64,000 bases of DNA from Streptomyces lincolnensis (GTDB lineage: Bacteria > Actinomycetota > Actinomycetes > Streptomycetales > Streptomycetaceae), in the NCBI RefSeq assembly GCF_001685355.1, contig NZ_CP016438.1:8928001-8992000 (forward strand), written 5' to 3'. Both the position numbers and the translations under genes were made by a program. The notes under the pieces are model-generated. The model was given only the letters and a program-made list of their open reading frames with translations, ran no database searches and was not told where the DNA came from. Position 1 is the first letter of the stretch. The number at the start of each line of letters is the position of its first letter. Shown piece by piece: positions 51,499-63,950 of the stretch.

Positions 51499-52550
51499 TG
51501 AGCACGGCCGCCGCGCAGGTCGGCCCGGATCCCGCACTGGCCGACTTCCTGCTCGCCCACAAGCTGGCCGAGCCCGGCGAAGCCGCGCACTGGACACCGC
51601 TGGCCGGTGGCGTCTCGTCCGACCTGTGGCGGGTGGACCTGCCGGGACGGTCGCTGTGCGTCAAGCGCGCCCTGGCCCGGCTCCGCGTCGCCGCCGACTG
51701 GCAGGCGCCGGTGTCGCGCAACGCCTACGAGTGGGCGTGGATGCGGTTCGCAGCCTGGCACGAGCCGGACAGCGTGCCCGAGCCGCTGGCCCACGACGCC
51801 GAAGCCGGTCTCTTCGCGATGGCCTTCCTGCCCCCCGAGCAGTACCCGGTGTGGAAGGCACAGCTGTTCGCCGGACAGGTGGAGGCGGCGACCGCCGGGG
51901 CCGTCGGACAGCTGCTCGGCACCCTGCACGCGGCGAGCGCGGGCGATGTCACCCTCGCCGAGGAGTTCGCCACCGACGACAACTTCCACGCGCTGCGCAT
52001 CGAGCCGTACCTGCTGGCCACCGCCGCCGCACATCCCGACCTCGGCGACATCCTCCAGGGCCTCGCCGCCCGCACGGCCGGCACACACCTGGCCCTGGTG
52101 CACGGCGACGTCAGCCCCAAGAACATCCTTGTCGGCACCTCGGGGCCCGTGCTGCTGGACGCCGAGTGCGCCTGGTACGGAGACCCGGCCTTCGATCTGG
52201 CCTTCTGCGTCAACCACCTGCTCCTCAAGAGCCTCGTCGTACCCGGCCACCGAGCCGATCTCCTCGACTCCGCCCGGGTGTTGGCCGAGGAGTACGTCCG
52301 TTGCGTCGACTGGGAACCCGTGCCCGTCCTTGAGGCGCGGGCCGCATCACTGCTGCCGGCGCTGCTGCTGGCGCGCGTGGACGGCAAGTCCCCGGTCGAG
52401 TACCTCACGGACGACCCGCACCGGCAGTTCGTACGGACAGTGGCGTCGTCCCTGCTCCGGGCACCTGCACTCACCATGGCGGACGTCCTGGACGCCTGGG
52501 CGACCGCGCTCAAGTCGCAGACCGAACCCGACAGCCGTATACGCGACTGA
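51498..52550 (+). CDS. Aminoglycoside-phosphotransferase-fold small-molecule kinase
   Basis: 350 residues. The N-lobe has LAGGVSSDLWRVDLPGRSLCVKRAL, with the ATP-binding Lys in CVKRAL. The catalytic loop is LVHGDVSPKNILV (HGDxxxxN) and the metal loop LLDAECAWYGDPAFDLAF. Such kinases phosphorylate hydroxyls of sugars, choline, homoserine or antibiotics. Here, in a catabolic operon, it may phosphorylate the substrate or an intermediate. An enolase paralogue in the same regulon makes a phosphorylated intermediate plausible. TGATG overlap with the upstream stop sets the start. Confidence 0.88.
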   Translation: MSTAAAQVGPDPALADFLLAHKLAEPGEAAHWTPLAGGVSSDLWRVDLPGRSLCVKRALARLRVAADWQAPVSRNAYEWAWMRFAAWHEPDSVPEPLAHDAEAGLFAMAFLPPEQYPVWKAQLFAGQVEAATAGAVGQLLGTLHAASAGDVTLAEEFATDDNFHALRIEPYLLATAAAHPDLGDILQGLAARTAGTHLALVHGDVSPKNILVGTSGPVLLDAECAWYGDPAFDLAFCVNHLLLKSLVVPGHRADLLDSARVLAEEYVRCVDWEPVPVLEARAASLLPALLLARVDGKSPVEYLTDDPHRQFVRTVASSLLRAPALTMADVLDAWATALKSQTEPDSRIRD

Positions 52551-52615
52551 CCCAGCCGACTCGACGGATCGGGCGGTTCCGCCGGAACCGCCCGAGGAGA
52601 ACCGAGGAGACACAC

Positions 52616-53146
52616 ATGCGCAGAGTCGTCACCGGCCATGACGAGAACGGGAAGTCGGTCGTCGTCAGCGACGGCCCCGTGCCGCGCAGCCGGGAGTTCA
52701 CCAGCCTGCCGGGCTGGGTGTCCCGCCTGCCCTGGGCCACCGAACCCGGCGAGCGGGTCAGCCGGACCGGGGAGGACCCCACGCCGAAGGTCACCAGCCT
52801 GCTCCCGGCGCCCGGCGGCACACGCTTCATCGTGCTGACCTTCCCGCCGCACACCGCGATGGCCGACCCGGCTTTCGACCCCGTCGCCTTCGACCGCGAA
52901 CAACGGGCCGACTCACCCGGCCTCGCCGAACTCATCGAACCCGACGGCATGCACACCACACCGACCGTCGACTACGGCATCGTGCTCCAGGGCGAGATCG
53001 CCCTCGAACTCGACGACGGCCACCGCACCCTGCTCTCGGCAGGCGACATCGTGATCCAGAACGGCACCCGCCACGCCTGGCGCAACCACGGCGACCAACC
53101 CGTCACGATGGCCTTCGTCCTCGTCGGCGCGGAGTGCGGCCGCTGA
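52616..53146 (+). CDS. Cupin-domain protein
   Basis: 176 residues. The beta-barrel core is VDYGIVLQGEIALELDDGHRTLLSAGDIVIQNGTRHAWRNHGDQPVTMAFVLVG, that is, G(x)5Hx-type motif 1 altered (no His pair; YGIVLQGEIALEL) and motif 2 with His in RHAWRN. HTTPTVDYG supplies a possible upstream His. Cupins of this kind occur beside ring-cleavage and oxo-acid pathways as isomerases or dioxygenases. GAGGAG precedes the ATG. It is the last gene of the operon. Confidence 0.85.
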   Translation: MRRVVTGHDENGKSVVVSDGPVPRSREFTSLPGWVSRLPWATEPGERVSRTGEDPTPKVTSLLPAPGGTRFIVLTFPPHTAMADPAFDPVAFDREQRADSPGLAELIEPDGMHTTPTVDYGIVLQGEIALELDDGHRTLLSAGDIVIQNGTRHAWRNHGDQPVTMAFVLVGAECGR

Positions 53147-53171
53147 CGGAGCGGGGCCACGATGCTTGAGC

Positions 53172-53993
53172 TCACCTGTTGCCCTGCTTGTCGGTGAGGT
53201 CGGCGCGGAAGGAGACGGACCTGTTCACGGCAGGGTTCCTGATCGTGATGCGGCCGTCGTGCACAGGGGTTCGCTGCCAGGTGGCACCCCGGTCGTAGGA
53301 GACGTACACGGCGAGGGATCCGAGGTTGCCGTTAGCCGCGGCGCCGGTCCGGATGGGTCGCGTCGATACCCGAGTCCAGTACGGCGATCCTGACGCCCCT
53401 GCCGTCGTAGCCGGACGCCCATGCCCTGTCCGCGCCGATCTGCGCAACGGATGTGTCGAGGCTCGTCCTGCGGACACCGTCGAGCCATACGTGGGCGATC
53501 CCGGAGGCGGTCCTCGCGGTGCCGCCGGGCGTGTCGGTCAGCGCGGCCCACAGGTCGGCGGGGTCCCGGGTGCTGACCGCTTGGCGTTCAGGGACGTCAG
53601 CGTCCGGCGGACCTCGGTGCCGTCCGTCTCGCGCCCGTCGGCCTTCGCGGCCCCGGCCGCACCCTGGTAGCCGACGATCACCTTCAGACCCTGCCCGTGG
53701 GAGTCGCGGACCGCCCTCCCGCTCAGCTCCGTGACGTCGAAGAGCCGCCGGTCGAGCCTGCCGGCCGCGATCAGACGCTGCGCGTCGGCGGGGACGACGC
53801 GCGTGTGACCGCCCTCCCTGACCGTACGCATCGCGATGTGCTCGCGGCCCGGGAGGCGGCCGTTCCCGTTCCCGTGCCCGTCTCCTTGCCCTGTTCGGTG
53901 GAGGTCCCTCGCCGACACCGGCCCGGCCGTGCCCACCATCAGCGCCACCGCGGCGACTGCGGCGGCGTATGCCCTCTTCATGTGTCTGTTCAC
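53172..53993 (-). pseudogene. Subtilisin-like (S8) protease gene reduced to its two ends
   Basis: Beginning at 53993 the first frame gives a signal peptide (AAAVAAVALMVGTAGPVSA) and a propeptide (EHIAMRTVREGGHTRVVPADAQRLIAAGRLDRRLFDV). A frameshift near 53570 leads to DPADLWAALTDTPGG, then DTSVAQIGADRAWASGYDGRGVRIAVLDSGIDATHPD with the catalytic Asp. After another shift the text jumps to SLAVYVSYDRGATWQRTPV, the extreme C-terminus of 1000-residue Streptomyces S8 proteins, ending at 53172. The catalytic His, Ser and hundreds of residues are deleted. Confidence 0.85.
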
Positions 53994-54226
53994 GTCTCCC
54001 TCTGGAGATGACAGCTCCCGCCGACTCGGGTCGCCGGTAAGGAAGTTGGTGCCTCTGGGGGGTCGTGAGTGACCGGGAGGAGAGTTGAGGTGCGGGGGAA
54101 AGGTCCGGCGCGGGTACCGGTCGGTCCCGGCCGGAGGTACACGAGGGGGAGCAGTTGGCGGGCCCGGTCATGGGGGCGAGGTGAGCCTGACGGGAAGCGC
54201 CATGCAGGTCCCCGGTCCCGTCGAGT

Positions 54227-54667
54227 TCAGCCGACAGTGTCCTGGGTCCTGTCGAGAACACGCTTGATGCCGATCAAGACCCGATAGCGCTGCCGCTTCA
54301 CGAACTCCGTCATCTCCCAGACCACCGGGCGCCCTATCTCTGCACACAGATGCAGCACTCGACCCTCGTTCACCCAGACTCCTACGTGGGCGCCATAGGC
54401 GTCGTCAGTGGCGTTGAACAACACCAGGTCAAGAGGCTGAGCAGCCGATACACGGGCTGTGGCCCGTGTATCGGCCCATAGTTCACTCGAACGCAGATCA
54501 GGCGCAGCCAAGCCGAAGTGCCGAAGCACCTCGTAGGCGAACAGCTGGCAGTTTGCACCTTCCTCCAGGCTGGGAAGGGCAGCCACCTCCGACGACCCCG
54601 GAAACCGGGAGCCCACGTACGGAACGGTCCAGAAAGGAGCCGGTAGTTGGTGCAGTACTGGATCCAT
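54227..54667 (-). CDS. NlpC/P60-like cysteine-peptidase-fold protein
   Basis: 146 residues with no signal peptide. EGANCQLFAYEVLRHFG has the Cys at the start of a helix, and DDAYGAHVGVWVNEGRVLHLCAEIGRPVVWEMTEF has the His strand. This resembles the small NlpC/P60-like hydrolase fold. Substrate and role are unknown. The ATG at 54667 has GGAGG 9 nt upstream. It lies 59 bp downstream of a secreted small protein gene on the same strand. Confidence 0.65.
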   Translation of the reverse strand: MDPVLHQLPAPFWTVPYVGSRFPGSSEVAALPSLEEGANCQLFAYEVLRHFGLAAPDLRSSELWADTRATARVSAAQPLDLVLFNATDDAYGAHVGVWVNEGRVLHLCAEIGRPVVWEMTEFVKRQRYRVLIGIKRVLDRTQDTVG

Positions 54668-54726
54668 GGCCCCATCCTCCCTGAGGACGCGCTGGGGCTC
54701 GTTGCTTGCCTGGCGCCGGGTGGGTG

Positions 54727-55110
54727 CTAGAGCTTGTCGCAGTTCGGGGTGGAACCAACGCCAAAGCCGTAGCGCCACACGCAGACTTCGGCCCAGGAGC
54801 CGTTGCGGTCGAAATCTGTCTTGTCACCCTTGCCACTGGCGACGGCCACCTTCGACTCCGTGCCGCCATAGGTGAGGAACGAGACCCGCGCGTCCCTCCC
54901 GTCCTTCTTGGTGTCTTCCACGTAACCCTTGGCGTCGCCGCACCCGTACCTGAACTCGGCCTTCACGCCGGTGTCGGTAATGGTCTTGTACTTCGGCTTG
55001 CAGGCGGCGTTGGCAGCGGGAGCCTCCGCCAGAGCCAGCACGGAGCACGCCAGCCCAAGAGCGGCAGCCAGGGCGAAACCGGCGGACGTGCGAGCTTTGA
55101 TGAGGTGCAT
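54727..55110 (-). CDS. Small secreted cysteine-containing protein
   Basis: 127 residues. A signal peptide (GFALAAALGLACSVLALAEAPAANA) is followed by about 90 residues with four cysteines (ACKPKYK, YGCGDAK, EVCVWRYG, PNCDKL), suggesting two disulfides. No family is recognised. It is probably secreted. It may be cotranscribed with the P60-like gene that follows. Confidence 0.7.
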   Translation of the reverse strand: MHLIKARTSAGFALAAALGLACSVLALAEAPAANAACKPKYKTITDTGVKAEFRYGCGDAKGYVEDTKKDGRDARVSFLTYGGTESKVAVASGKGDKTDFDRNGSWAEVCVWRYGFGVGSTPNCDKL

Positions 55111-55167
55111 GATCTTCCTTGAGTGGGGGGCGAGAGTCGGGGCAGTGGCCCCGAAGGCGAGGACGGT

Positions 55168-55200
55168 ACAGGGGCGGTTCTGAAACGAACGCGCCCCTGT
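55168..55200. terminator. Hairpin between the rhamnosidase and small secreted gene
   Basis: ACAGGGGCG (55168-55176) and CGCCCCTGT (55192-55200), 9-bp stem, 15-nt loop. It follows the rhamnosidase stop (55294) on the minus strand. Confidence 0.6.
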
Positions 55201-55293
55201 GCTCGCCTTGCATGCGCAGCCCCAGTCTCTCGGACGTCCGCCGCCCGGCGTACCTATAACGTTTCAGGGTGAGGCCATGCACACCCCATGAGG

Positions 55294-58200
55294 TCAGGAG
55301 CGGACACGCTCGACCTTCGTCGTGCCGGAGCCGACCGGCCCGATCCGCAGCACGGTGCCGGTGAGGTCGGTGAGTGGCCGGACCTCCACTCGTCCTCGTC
55401 CGCCGGGTGCCTTCGCCGTGATCCGGTAGTCCGCCGGGCGGGCGTCCCCGATCTCCACCTCCAGCACCGCGCGGGAGTTGGGCGGCACCGTCACCCGCGT
55501 CGTATGGGCGTCGGCCGACCGGTGTACGGCGACCTCCACCGGGCCGCGCATGGACGGCACCCTTCCCTCGGCGTCGGTCAGCGGGCCGGTCCTGGGGCGG
55601 ATCAGGAACTCGGCGGCTCCCGGGGCGGTGACGCGGACACCGAGCACGTGCCGGGGGATCGCGTTGGCCGGAGCGGACGCCCAGGCGTGGGAGAGCGTCA
55701 TGTTGGACTTCAGCGCGGGGTCCCAGGCCTCGGTGACGATGGTGGCCTTCAGCGCGTCGAGCATGTGCAGCCAGGAGTTGGTGGCTGTGGAGGTCAGCAG
55801 CGCGAGCGCGGCATCGGAGCGGCCGAGGCGGAAGAGGGCGTCGAGGAGGAACTGCGCCCCGTACACGCTCATCCGCATGCCGCCCGTGGCGAGGGTGTTC
55901 CCGAGCCGGGCGCGCACCTCGTCGCCGAGGGCGTCCGCGACGCCGAGCGCGACGGGGAAGGCGCTGGCGTGCTGGGCGCTGTGCGTGGTGCCCTCGCCGT
56001 CGAGGAACCGGCCGGCGGTGCTGTCGAGCAGGGTGGCGCGCATGGCGGTGGCGAGGGTGTCGGCGCGTGAGCGCAGGGACTTCGCGTCGCCGTCCTTGCC
56101 CAGGACCGCCGCGCACCTGGCCAGGGCGTCGAACGCCGCGTACTGGAAGGCGTTCACCACGGTGTTGACGTTCGTGAAGACGTAGCCGTCGCGGCTGGCG
56201 GTGGGCCAGTCGACGAGGTCGCCCAGGTCCTGGCTGGTGCTGCCGGGGGCCTTGCGGACCAGGCCCCGGGAGTCCAGATGGGCGGTGAGGTTCTTAGCGG
56301 CGAGCAGGGCGTAGTCCTTGGCGAGTTGCCGGTCGTCGCCGGTGGCGAGGTAGTCCTCCCAGGCGGACAGTGCGCACATCAGCCGGTACTCGGTGGGCCA
56401 GGTGCCCTTGCGGACCAGGTAGTCGTCGGACCAGCGGGCCAGGGCGTAGGAGCGCTGGACGCCGTACTCGGAGAGCTGGTTGATCAGCGCGTCGCCCTCG
56501 TAGGGGCCGCGTTCCCGGGTGGGGGTGTCGGTGTAGAGGTCGCCGCGGGTGGCCTCGATGGAGTACCGGCACAGTTCCCAGACCCGGTCCAGAGCGGGGT
56601 CGGAGCTGCGGAAGGAGGCGTCGGTGTCGTTCCAGTCGAGCTTCCAGGCCCGCCCGGTGACGACGGCGCCGGACAGGTCGAGCGTGGTGCGCAGTTCGGC
56701 CCAGCGGAAGCCGCGGTAGCCCCAGTGCTCGAAGGACTGCTTGCCGTCGCGCAGGGTCCACACCTCGCGGTAGGTGTTGGTGGCGCGCAGTTGGTACCTG
56801 ACGGTGCCGTCGGAGTTCAGCTCCTCGCCGAGGCGCACCTCGACGGTGTCGCCCGCGCTCCCGGTGACCTCAAGGGACAGCCCGCCGACGATCTCCCGGC
56901 CGAGGTCCACCAGCCAGCGGCCGTCGGCGACCTTCGTGACGGAGGCGGGGGTGACGTCGTGCAGCCGCGGCGCCTCGATCGGGGCCGGGACGAGCGGGGT
57001 GATCGCCGTACGTACCACCGGAGTGTGCCAGTCGCTGTCGTCGAAGCCGGGCCGGGTCCAGCCGACGGGTTCCTGCCGCAGATCCCAGTACTCCTGCGGG
57101 ACGGTGAAGTAGCTGCTGCCCGCGCTGCCCTTCGAAGGCAGCAACCCGGCCTGGCGGCGCGCCTTCCAGTGGTCTCCCGAGGCGACGGTGGTCCGGCTGC
57201 CGTCGGTGTACGTGATCTCCAGCTGGGCCAGGAACTTCTGCTGCGAGGTGGTCCAGCACAGCGCGGCGAGCGCGTTCGGCCCGCCGTCGGCCCGCAGGGT
57301 CGAAGTGACGTCGAACGCCTGGTACGCGGTCCCGGTGCCGGAGCGCACGGACGCGTGCCCGACCACCGTGCCGTTGCTCCACACCTTGGCCACGTACTGC
57401 CGGGCCGGGTCGGGCGAGGTGGCGGCTGCGTAGAGGACGGCGGCGGCTATCTCCTTGCCCGCGGCCGTGTCGTACTCGTGGCGGAGCAGCGCCCAGGTGT
57501 CGTCGGCGCCGTAGGAGGAGAGCGAGGAGGCGCCGGTGGGGAAGGTGAGCGTGCCGCCGGAGACCGTGCCGGTCGAGAAGGTGCCCTTGTCGGAGGCGAA
57601 GTCGTCGTCGAGGAGGACGGCGCCGTCGGCGGCGGTGAAGGTGACGCGGTCGTAGACCTGGGACTCGGTGACGCCGTTGCGCAGGCCGATGTTGCCGGCG
57701 GCGTGGCGGGTGTCGGTGGTGGTGTCGACGACGGTGCCGTTGACGCTGGTGGTGAAGGTGGAGCCGGTCATGGTGACGGCGAGGTCCAGCCACTCCCCGG
57801 TGGTGACCGCGGTCGGCAGGCGGACCTCGCCGAGGACGCTGTACGTGCCGTTCACGCAGACGTGCTTGCGCAGGATGCCGGGACTGCCGGCGCGCAGCTG
57901 CCACATGTAGTTGTTGGCGGTGTTCGCGGCGCGGAACCACACCCCGGCGGCCACCGTGGTGATCCTCAGCCGGGCGGCGAAGGTGCCGTCGGTCATGACC
58001 GGCCCGGCCGGCGCCCAGATCGGTTCGGCCTCCCACTTGTCCTCGACCGAGGTGGCGAGCAAGGCGGGCTCCGACCAGGCCGATCGCTTCTCGCCCCAGC
58101 TGGCGACCCGCCACCAGTAGGCGGTACGGGGCTTCAGGGCCGGCCCTTCGTACGGTACGGCGGTGGAGTCGGCGGACGTGCGCTTCCCCGAGTCCCAGAC

Positions 58201-58500
58201 GAGCCGCTCGTCCTCGAAACCGCCCGGAGCGGTGGCCAGTTGGAGCTGGTACGCGCGCTGGAGGGTGCCGGCGCCGAAGTCGGGCACCTGCCAGCTGAAC
58301 CGGGGGCGCTGCCCGGCGCTCGTCACGAGCGCCTGCGGCAGCAGATCGGCGAGCATCCCGGTCGGCGCGGGCGGTTTGCCGAGAGGCGTGGGGACGCCCG
58401 CGCCCGCGGCGGCGAGGGCCCGGGGCCCGGTCAGCACGACCGAGGCGGCCGTGGCGCCACCGAGGTGGAGAAGTCTTCGACGCGACAGGTCCCAGGACAT
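55294..58500 (-). CDS. Secreted GH78 alpha-L-rhamnosidase
   Basis: 1068 residues. Twin-arginine signal SRRRLLHLGGATAASVVLTG. The N-terminal beta domain has AYQLQLAT, WDSGKRTSADS and Bac_rhamnosid-type repeats, and a laminin-G/3-keto-disaccharide-like insert spans about 160-310. The (alpha/alpha)6 barrel has YTDTPTRERGPYEGDALINQLSEYG (general acid region) and TIVTEAWDPALKSNMTLSHAWASAPANAIPRHVLGV (general base Glu). It removes terminal L-rhamnose from plant glycosides or polysaccharides. The start at 58500 follows GAAGGTG. Operator-like palindromes lie at 58518-58529 and 58604-58617. Confidence 0.93.
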   Translation of the reverse strand: MSWDLSRRRLLHLGGATAASVVLTGPRALAAAGAGVPTPLGKPPAPTGMLADLLPQALVTSAGQRPRFSWQVPDFGAGTLQRAYQLQLATAPGGFEDERLVWDSGKRTSADSTAVPYEGPALKPRTAYWWRVASWGEKRSAWSEPALLATSVEDKWEAEPIWAPAGPVMTDGTFAARLRITTVAAGVWFRAANTANNYMWQLRAGSPGILRKHVCVNGTYSVLGEVRLPTAVTTGEWLDLAVTMTGSTFTTSVNGTVVDTTTDTRHAAGNIGLRNGVTESQVYDRVTFTAADGAVLLDDDFASDKGTFSTGTVSGGTLTFPTGASSLSSYGADDTWALLRHEYDTAAGKEIAAAVLYAAATSPDPARQYVAKVWSNGTVVGHASVRSGTGTAYQAFDVTSTLRADGGPNALAALCWTTSQQKFLAQLEITYTDGSRTTVASGDHWKARRQAGLLPSKGSAGSSYFTVPQEYWDLRQEPVGWTRPGFDDSDWHTPVVRTAITPLVPAPIEAPRLHDVTPASVTKVADGRWLVDLGREIVGGLSLEVTGSAGDTVEVRLGEELNSDGTVRYQLRATNTYREVWTLRDGKQSFEHWGYRGFRWAELRTTLDLSGAVVTGRAWKLDWNDTDASFRSSDPALDRVWELCRYSIEATRGDLYTDTPTRERGPYEGDALINQLSEYGVQRSYALARWSDDYLVRKGTWPTEYRLMCALSAWEDYLATGDDRQLAKDYALLAAKNLTAHLDSRGLVRKAPGSTSQDLGDLVDWPTASRDGYVFTNVNTVVNAFQYAAFDALARCAAVLGKDGDAKSLRSRADTLATAMRATLLDSTAGRFLDGEGTTHSAQHASAFPVALGVADALGDEVRARLGNTLATGGMRMSVYGAQFLLDALFRLGRSDAALALLTSTATNSWLHMLDALKATIVTEAWDPALKSNMTLSHAWASAPANAIPRHVLGVRVTAPGAAEFLIRPRTGPLTDAEGRVPSMRGPVEVAVHRSADAHTTRVTVPPNSRAVLEVEIGDARPADYRITAKAPGGRGRVEVRPLTDLTGTVLRIGPVGSGTTKVERVRS

Positions 58501-58517
58501 GGTGCACCTTCGGCTCG

Positions 58518-58529
58518 TGAAAGGTTTCA
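58518..58529 (-). promoter_or_regulatory. Operator-like inverted repeats before the rhamnosidase
   Basis: TGAAA-GG-TTTCA at 58518-58529 is a LacI-type half-site pair 18 bp upstream of the start. GTGAAACGATTTAG at 58604-58617 resembles the operator of the truncated GH78 gene at 29751. Both suggest rhamnose- or sugar-responsive control. Confidence 0.45.
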
Positions 58530-58659
58530 ACGCGATTGCCCGGACATTAAGGTCCGGTCATCCGGCGGTCAATGCCTGTGTCGACAATGGTTCCATCGCG
58601 AAAGTGAAACGATTTAGCCAGAAGTGATGTAGTCCAGAGGCGATGTACGTCCACCGGGA

Positions 58660-60102
58660 TCACATAGTGGCGCGCAGGTGGCTGACCGTGACGAAGTGGT
58701 AGCCGCGGGCGCTGAGAGTGCGCAGGATCTCGGGGATCGCGGCCACGGACGTCGCGTGGATGTCGTGCATGAGGACGACGTCATTGGGCTTCACCTTGCC
58801 GACGACGCTCTGCGCGACCTTCGCGGCGTCGGGGTACTTCCAGTCCTCGGTGTCCAGGGTCCACAGCACGGGGGAGAGCTTGGTGGCGTGGCGGACGGTG
58901 TCGTTGACGGCGCCGTAGGGCGGGCGGAAGAGGGTGGGGGCCTTGCCGGTCGCGGCCTTGATGGCGGCGCTCGTGCGGTTCAGCTGGTAGGTGACCTGCT
59001 CCGCGGTGAGCTTGGTGAGGTCGGGATGGCTCCAGGAGTGGTTGCCCACCTCGTTGCCGGCACGTGCCTCGGCGCGGACCAGATCCGGGTGGGCGGCGAC
59101 GTTCTGGCCGACGGTGAAGAAGGTGGCCCGGGCCCGGTACTGCGCCAGGTACGTCAGCAGGGTCGCCGTCTCCTGGGCGGCGGGCCCGTCGTCGAAGGTC
59201 AGAGCGACGCACCTGACCCTCTTGCAGTCGGTGTCGTCGTCACCGGAGGCCGTGTGGGTGGGCACGGCGGGAGTGGGGGTGGCGGCCGCCCCGAGATCGA
59301 GCGAGCCGGACGGCCGTACGGTCTGCTGCTGGGCGCGCTTGCCGAAGGCGGACAGCCAGGGGGTGACCGTCGCCCGGGAGAGGGTCACGACGTAGGAGCC
59401 GGCGGCGGGGGCGCCGATGTCGCCCCGGTCGAAGGTCACCCGCAGTCCGCCGTCGGCGGTGAAGGCCATGTCGTCCAGGACGGCGGCCAGGCTCGACGGG
59501 TCGGTGAACGCCGCGTCCATGGTGTCCGCGTCCGTGCCGTCGCGTCCCTTGAGCTGCTTCTTCAGGGCGGAGACGAAGGCGTCCCGGGAGCCGCCACCGA
59601 TGAGTCCGAGCGCGGTGCGGTACGCGCCCGCTTTCCCGTCGTACCAGTAGGTGCGCACACTCAGTCCACTGCCTGCCGCGGAGCCGTCCTGGGTGGTGAG
59701 CCGGACGCCGAGGACGTCCCCGGAGGCGACCAGGAACTGGTGGCTGATGTTGAGTTCGCCGACGTTGCCGGCCCCGCCGCCGTCGTCGCACGCCGAGCGG
59801 AAGGTGGCCAGGCGCCCGTCCACGTCCTTCTTCATCGCCGCTGTCATCGCCTGGGCGCCGGGCACGTCCGGGTAGCCGGCCGCGAAGGGGCAGGAGCTGT
59901 CCTCGCTGCCGGCGTTGACGATCCGCAGACCCTTGATCTTCGAGGGATCCACCGGCTGCACCGGCCCGGTGCCGGGAGACGGTTCGGGCCGCACCCCGGC
60001 GGTCGACGCGTCCGACGTCCCGGAGGATCCGGACGAACAGGCAGCCGTCAGGGAGAGCGATCCGAGCAGCAGGAGGGAGGGAAAAAGGAGGTGTGTACGC
60101 AT
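58660..60102 (-). CDS. Lipoprotein polysaccharide deacetylase (NodB domain)
   Basis: 480 residues. The lipoprotein signal is LLLGSLSLTAACSSG. About residues 50-270 form an extracytoplasmic domain resembling RsiV/DUF3298-type sensors or spacers. The NodB domain from about 295 has VALTFDDGPAAQETATLLTYL, NHSWSHPDLTKL, FRPPYGAVND, LWTLDTEDWKYPD and DVVLMHDIHATSVAAIPEIL, covering the Asp, two His, Arg and final His. It deacetylates N-acetylglucosamine or related sugars in wall or exopolysaccharide. Confidence 0.92.
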   Translation of the reverse strand: MRTHLLFPSLLLLGSLSLTAACSSGSSGTSDASTAGVRPEPSPGTGPVQPVDPSKIKGLRIVNAGSEDSSCPFAAGYPDVPGAQAMTAAMKKDVDGRLATFRSACDDGGGAGNVGELNISHQFLVASGDVLGVRLTTQDGSAAGSGLSVRTYWYDGKAGAYRTALGLIGGGSRDAFVSALKKQLKGRDGTDADTMDAAFTDPSSLAAVLDDMAFTADGGLRVTFDRGDIGAPAAGSYVVTLSRATVTPWLSAFGKRAQQQTVRPSGSLDLGAAATPTPAVPTHTASGDDDTDCKRVRCVALTFDDGPAAQETATLLTYLAQYRARATFFTVGQNVAAHPDLVRAEARAGNEVGNHSWSHPDLTKLTAEQVTYQLNRTSAAIKAATGKAPTLFRPPYGAVNDTVRHATKLSPVLWTLDTEDWKYPDAAKVAQSVVGKVKPNDVVLMHDIHATSVAAIPEILRTLSARGYHFVTVSHLRATM

Positions 60103-60203
60103 GAGACCAGAACCTGGGGTAGAGGACTTTCCGGAGTCCGATAGTCCAGGTCAGGGGCGTTTTTCAGCGACCGTCGAAGTCACTGTGAACAAAAGAATCC
60201 CGC

Positions 60204-63950
<3,747 letters not shown>

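Noticed and set aside
56278..58617. A 779-codon plus-strand frame across the rhamnosidase gene
   Set aside because: Low-complexity Gly/Val/Arg sequence, antisense to a clear GH78 gene.
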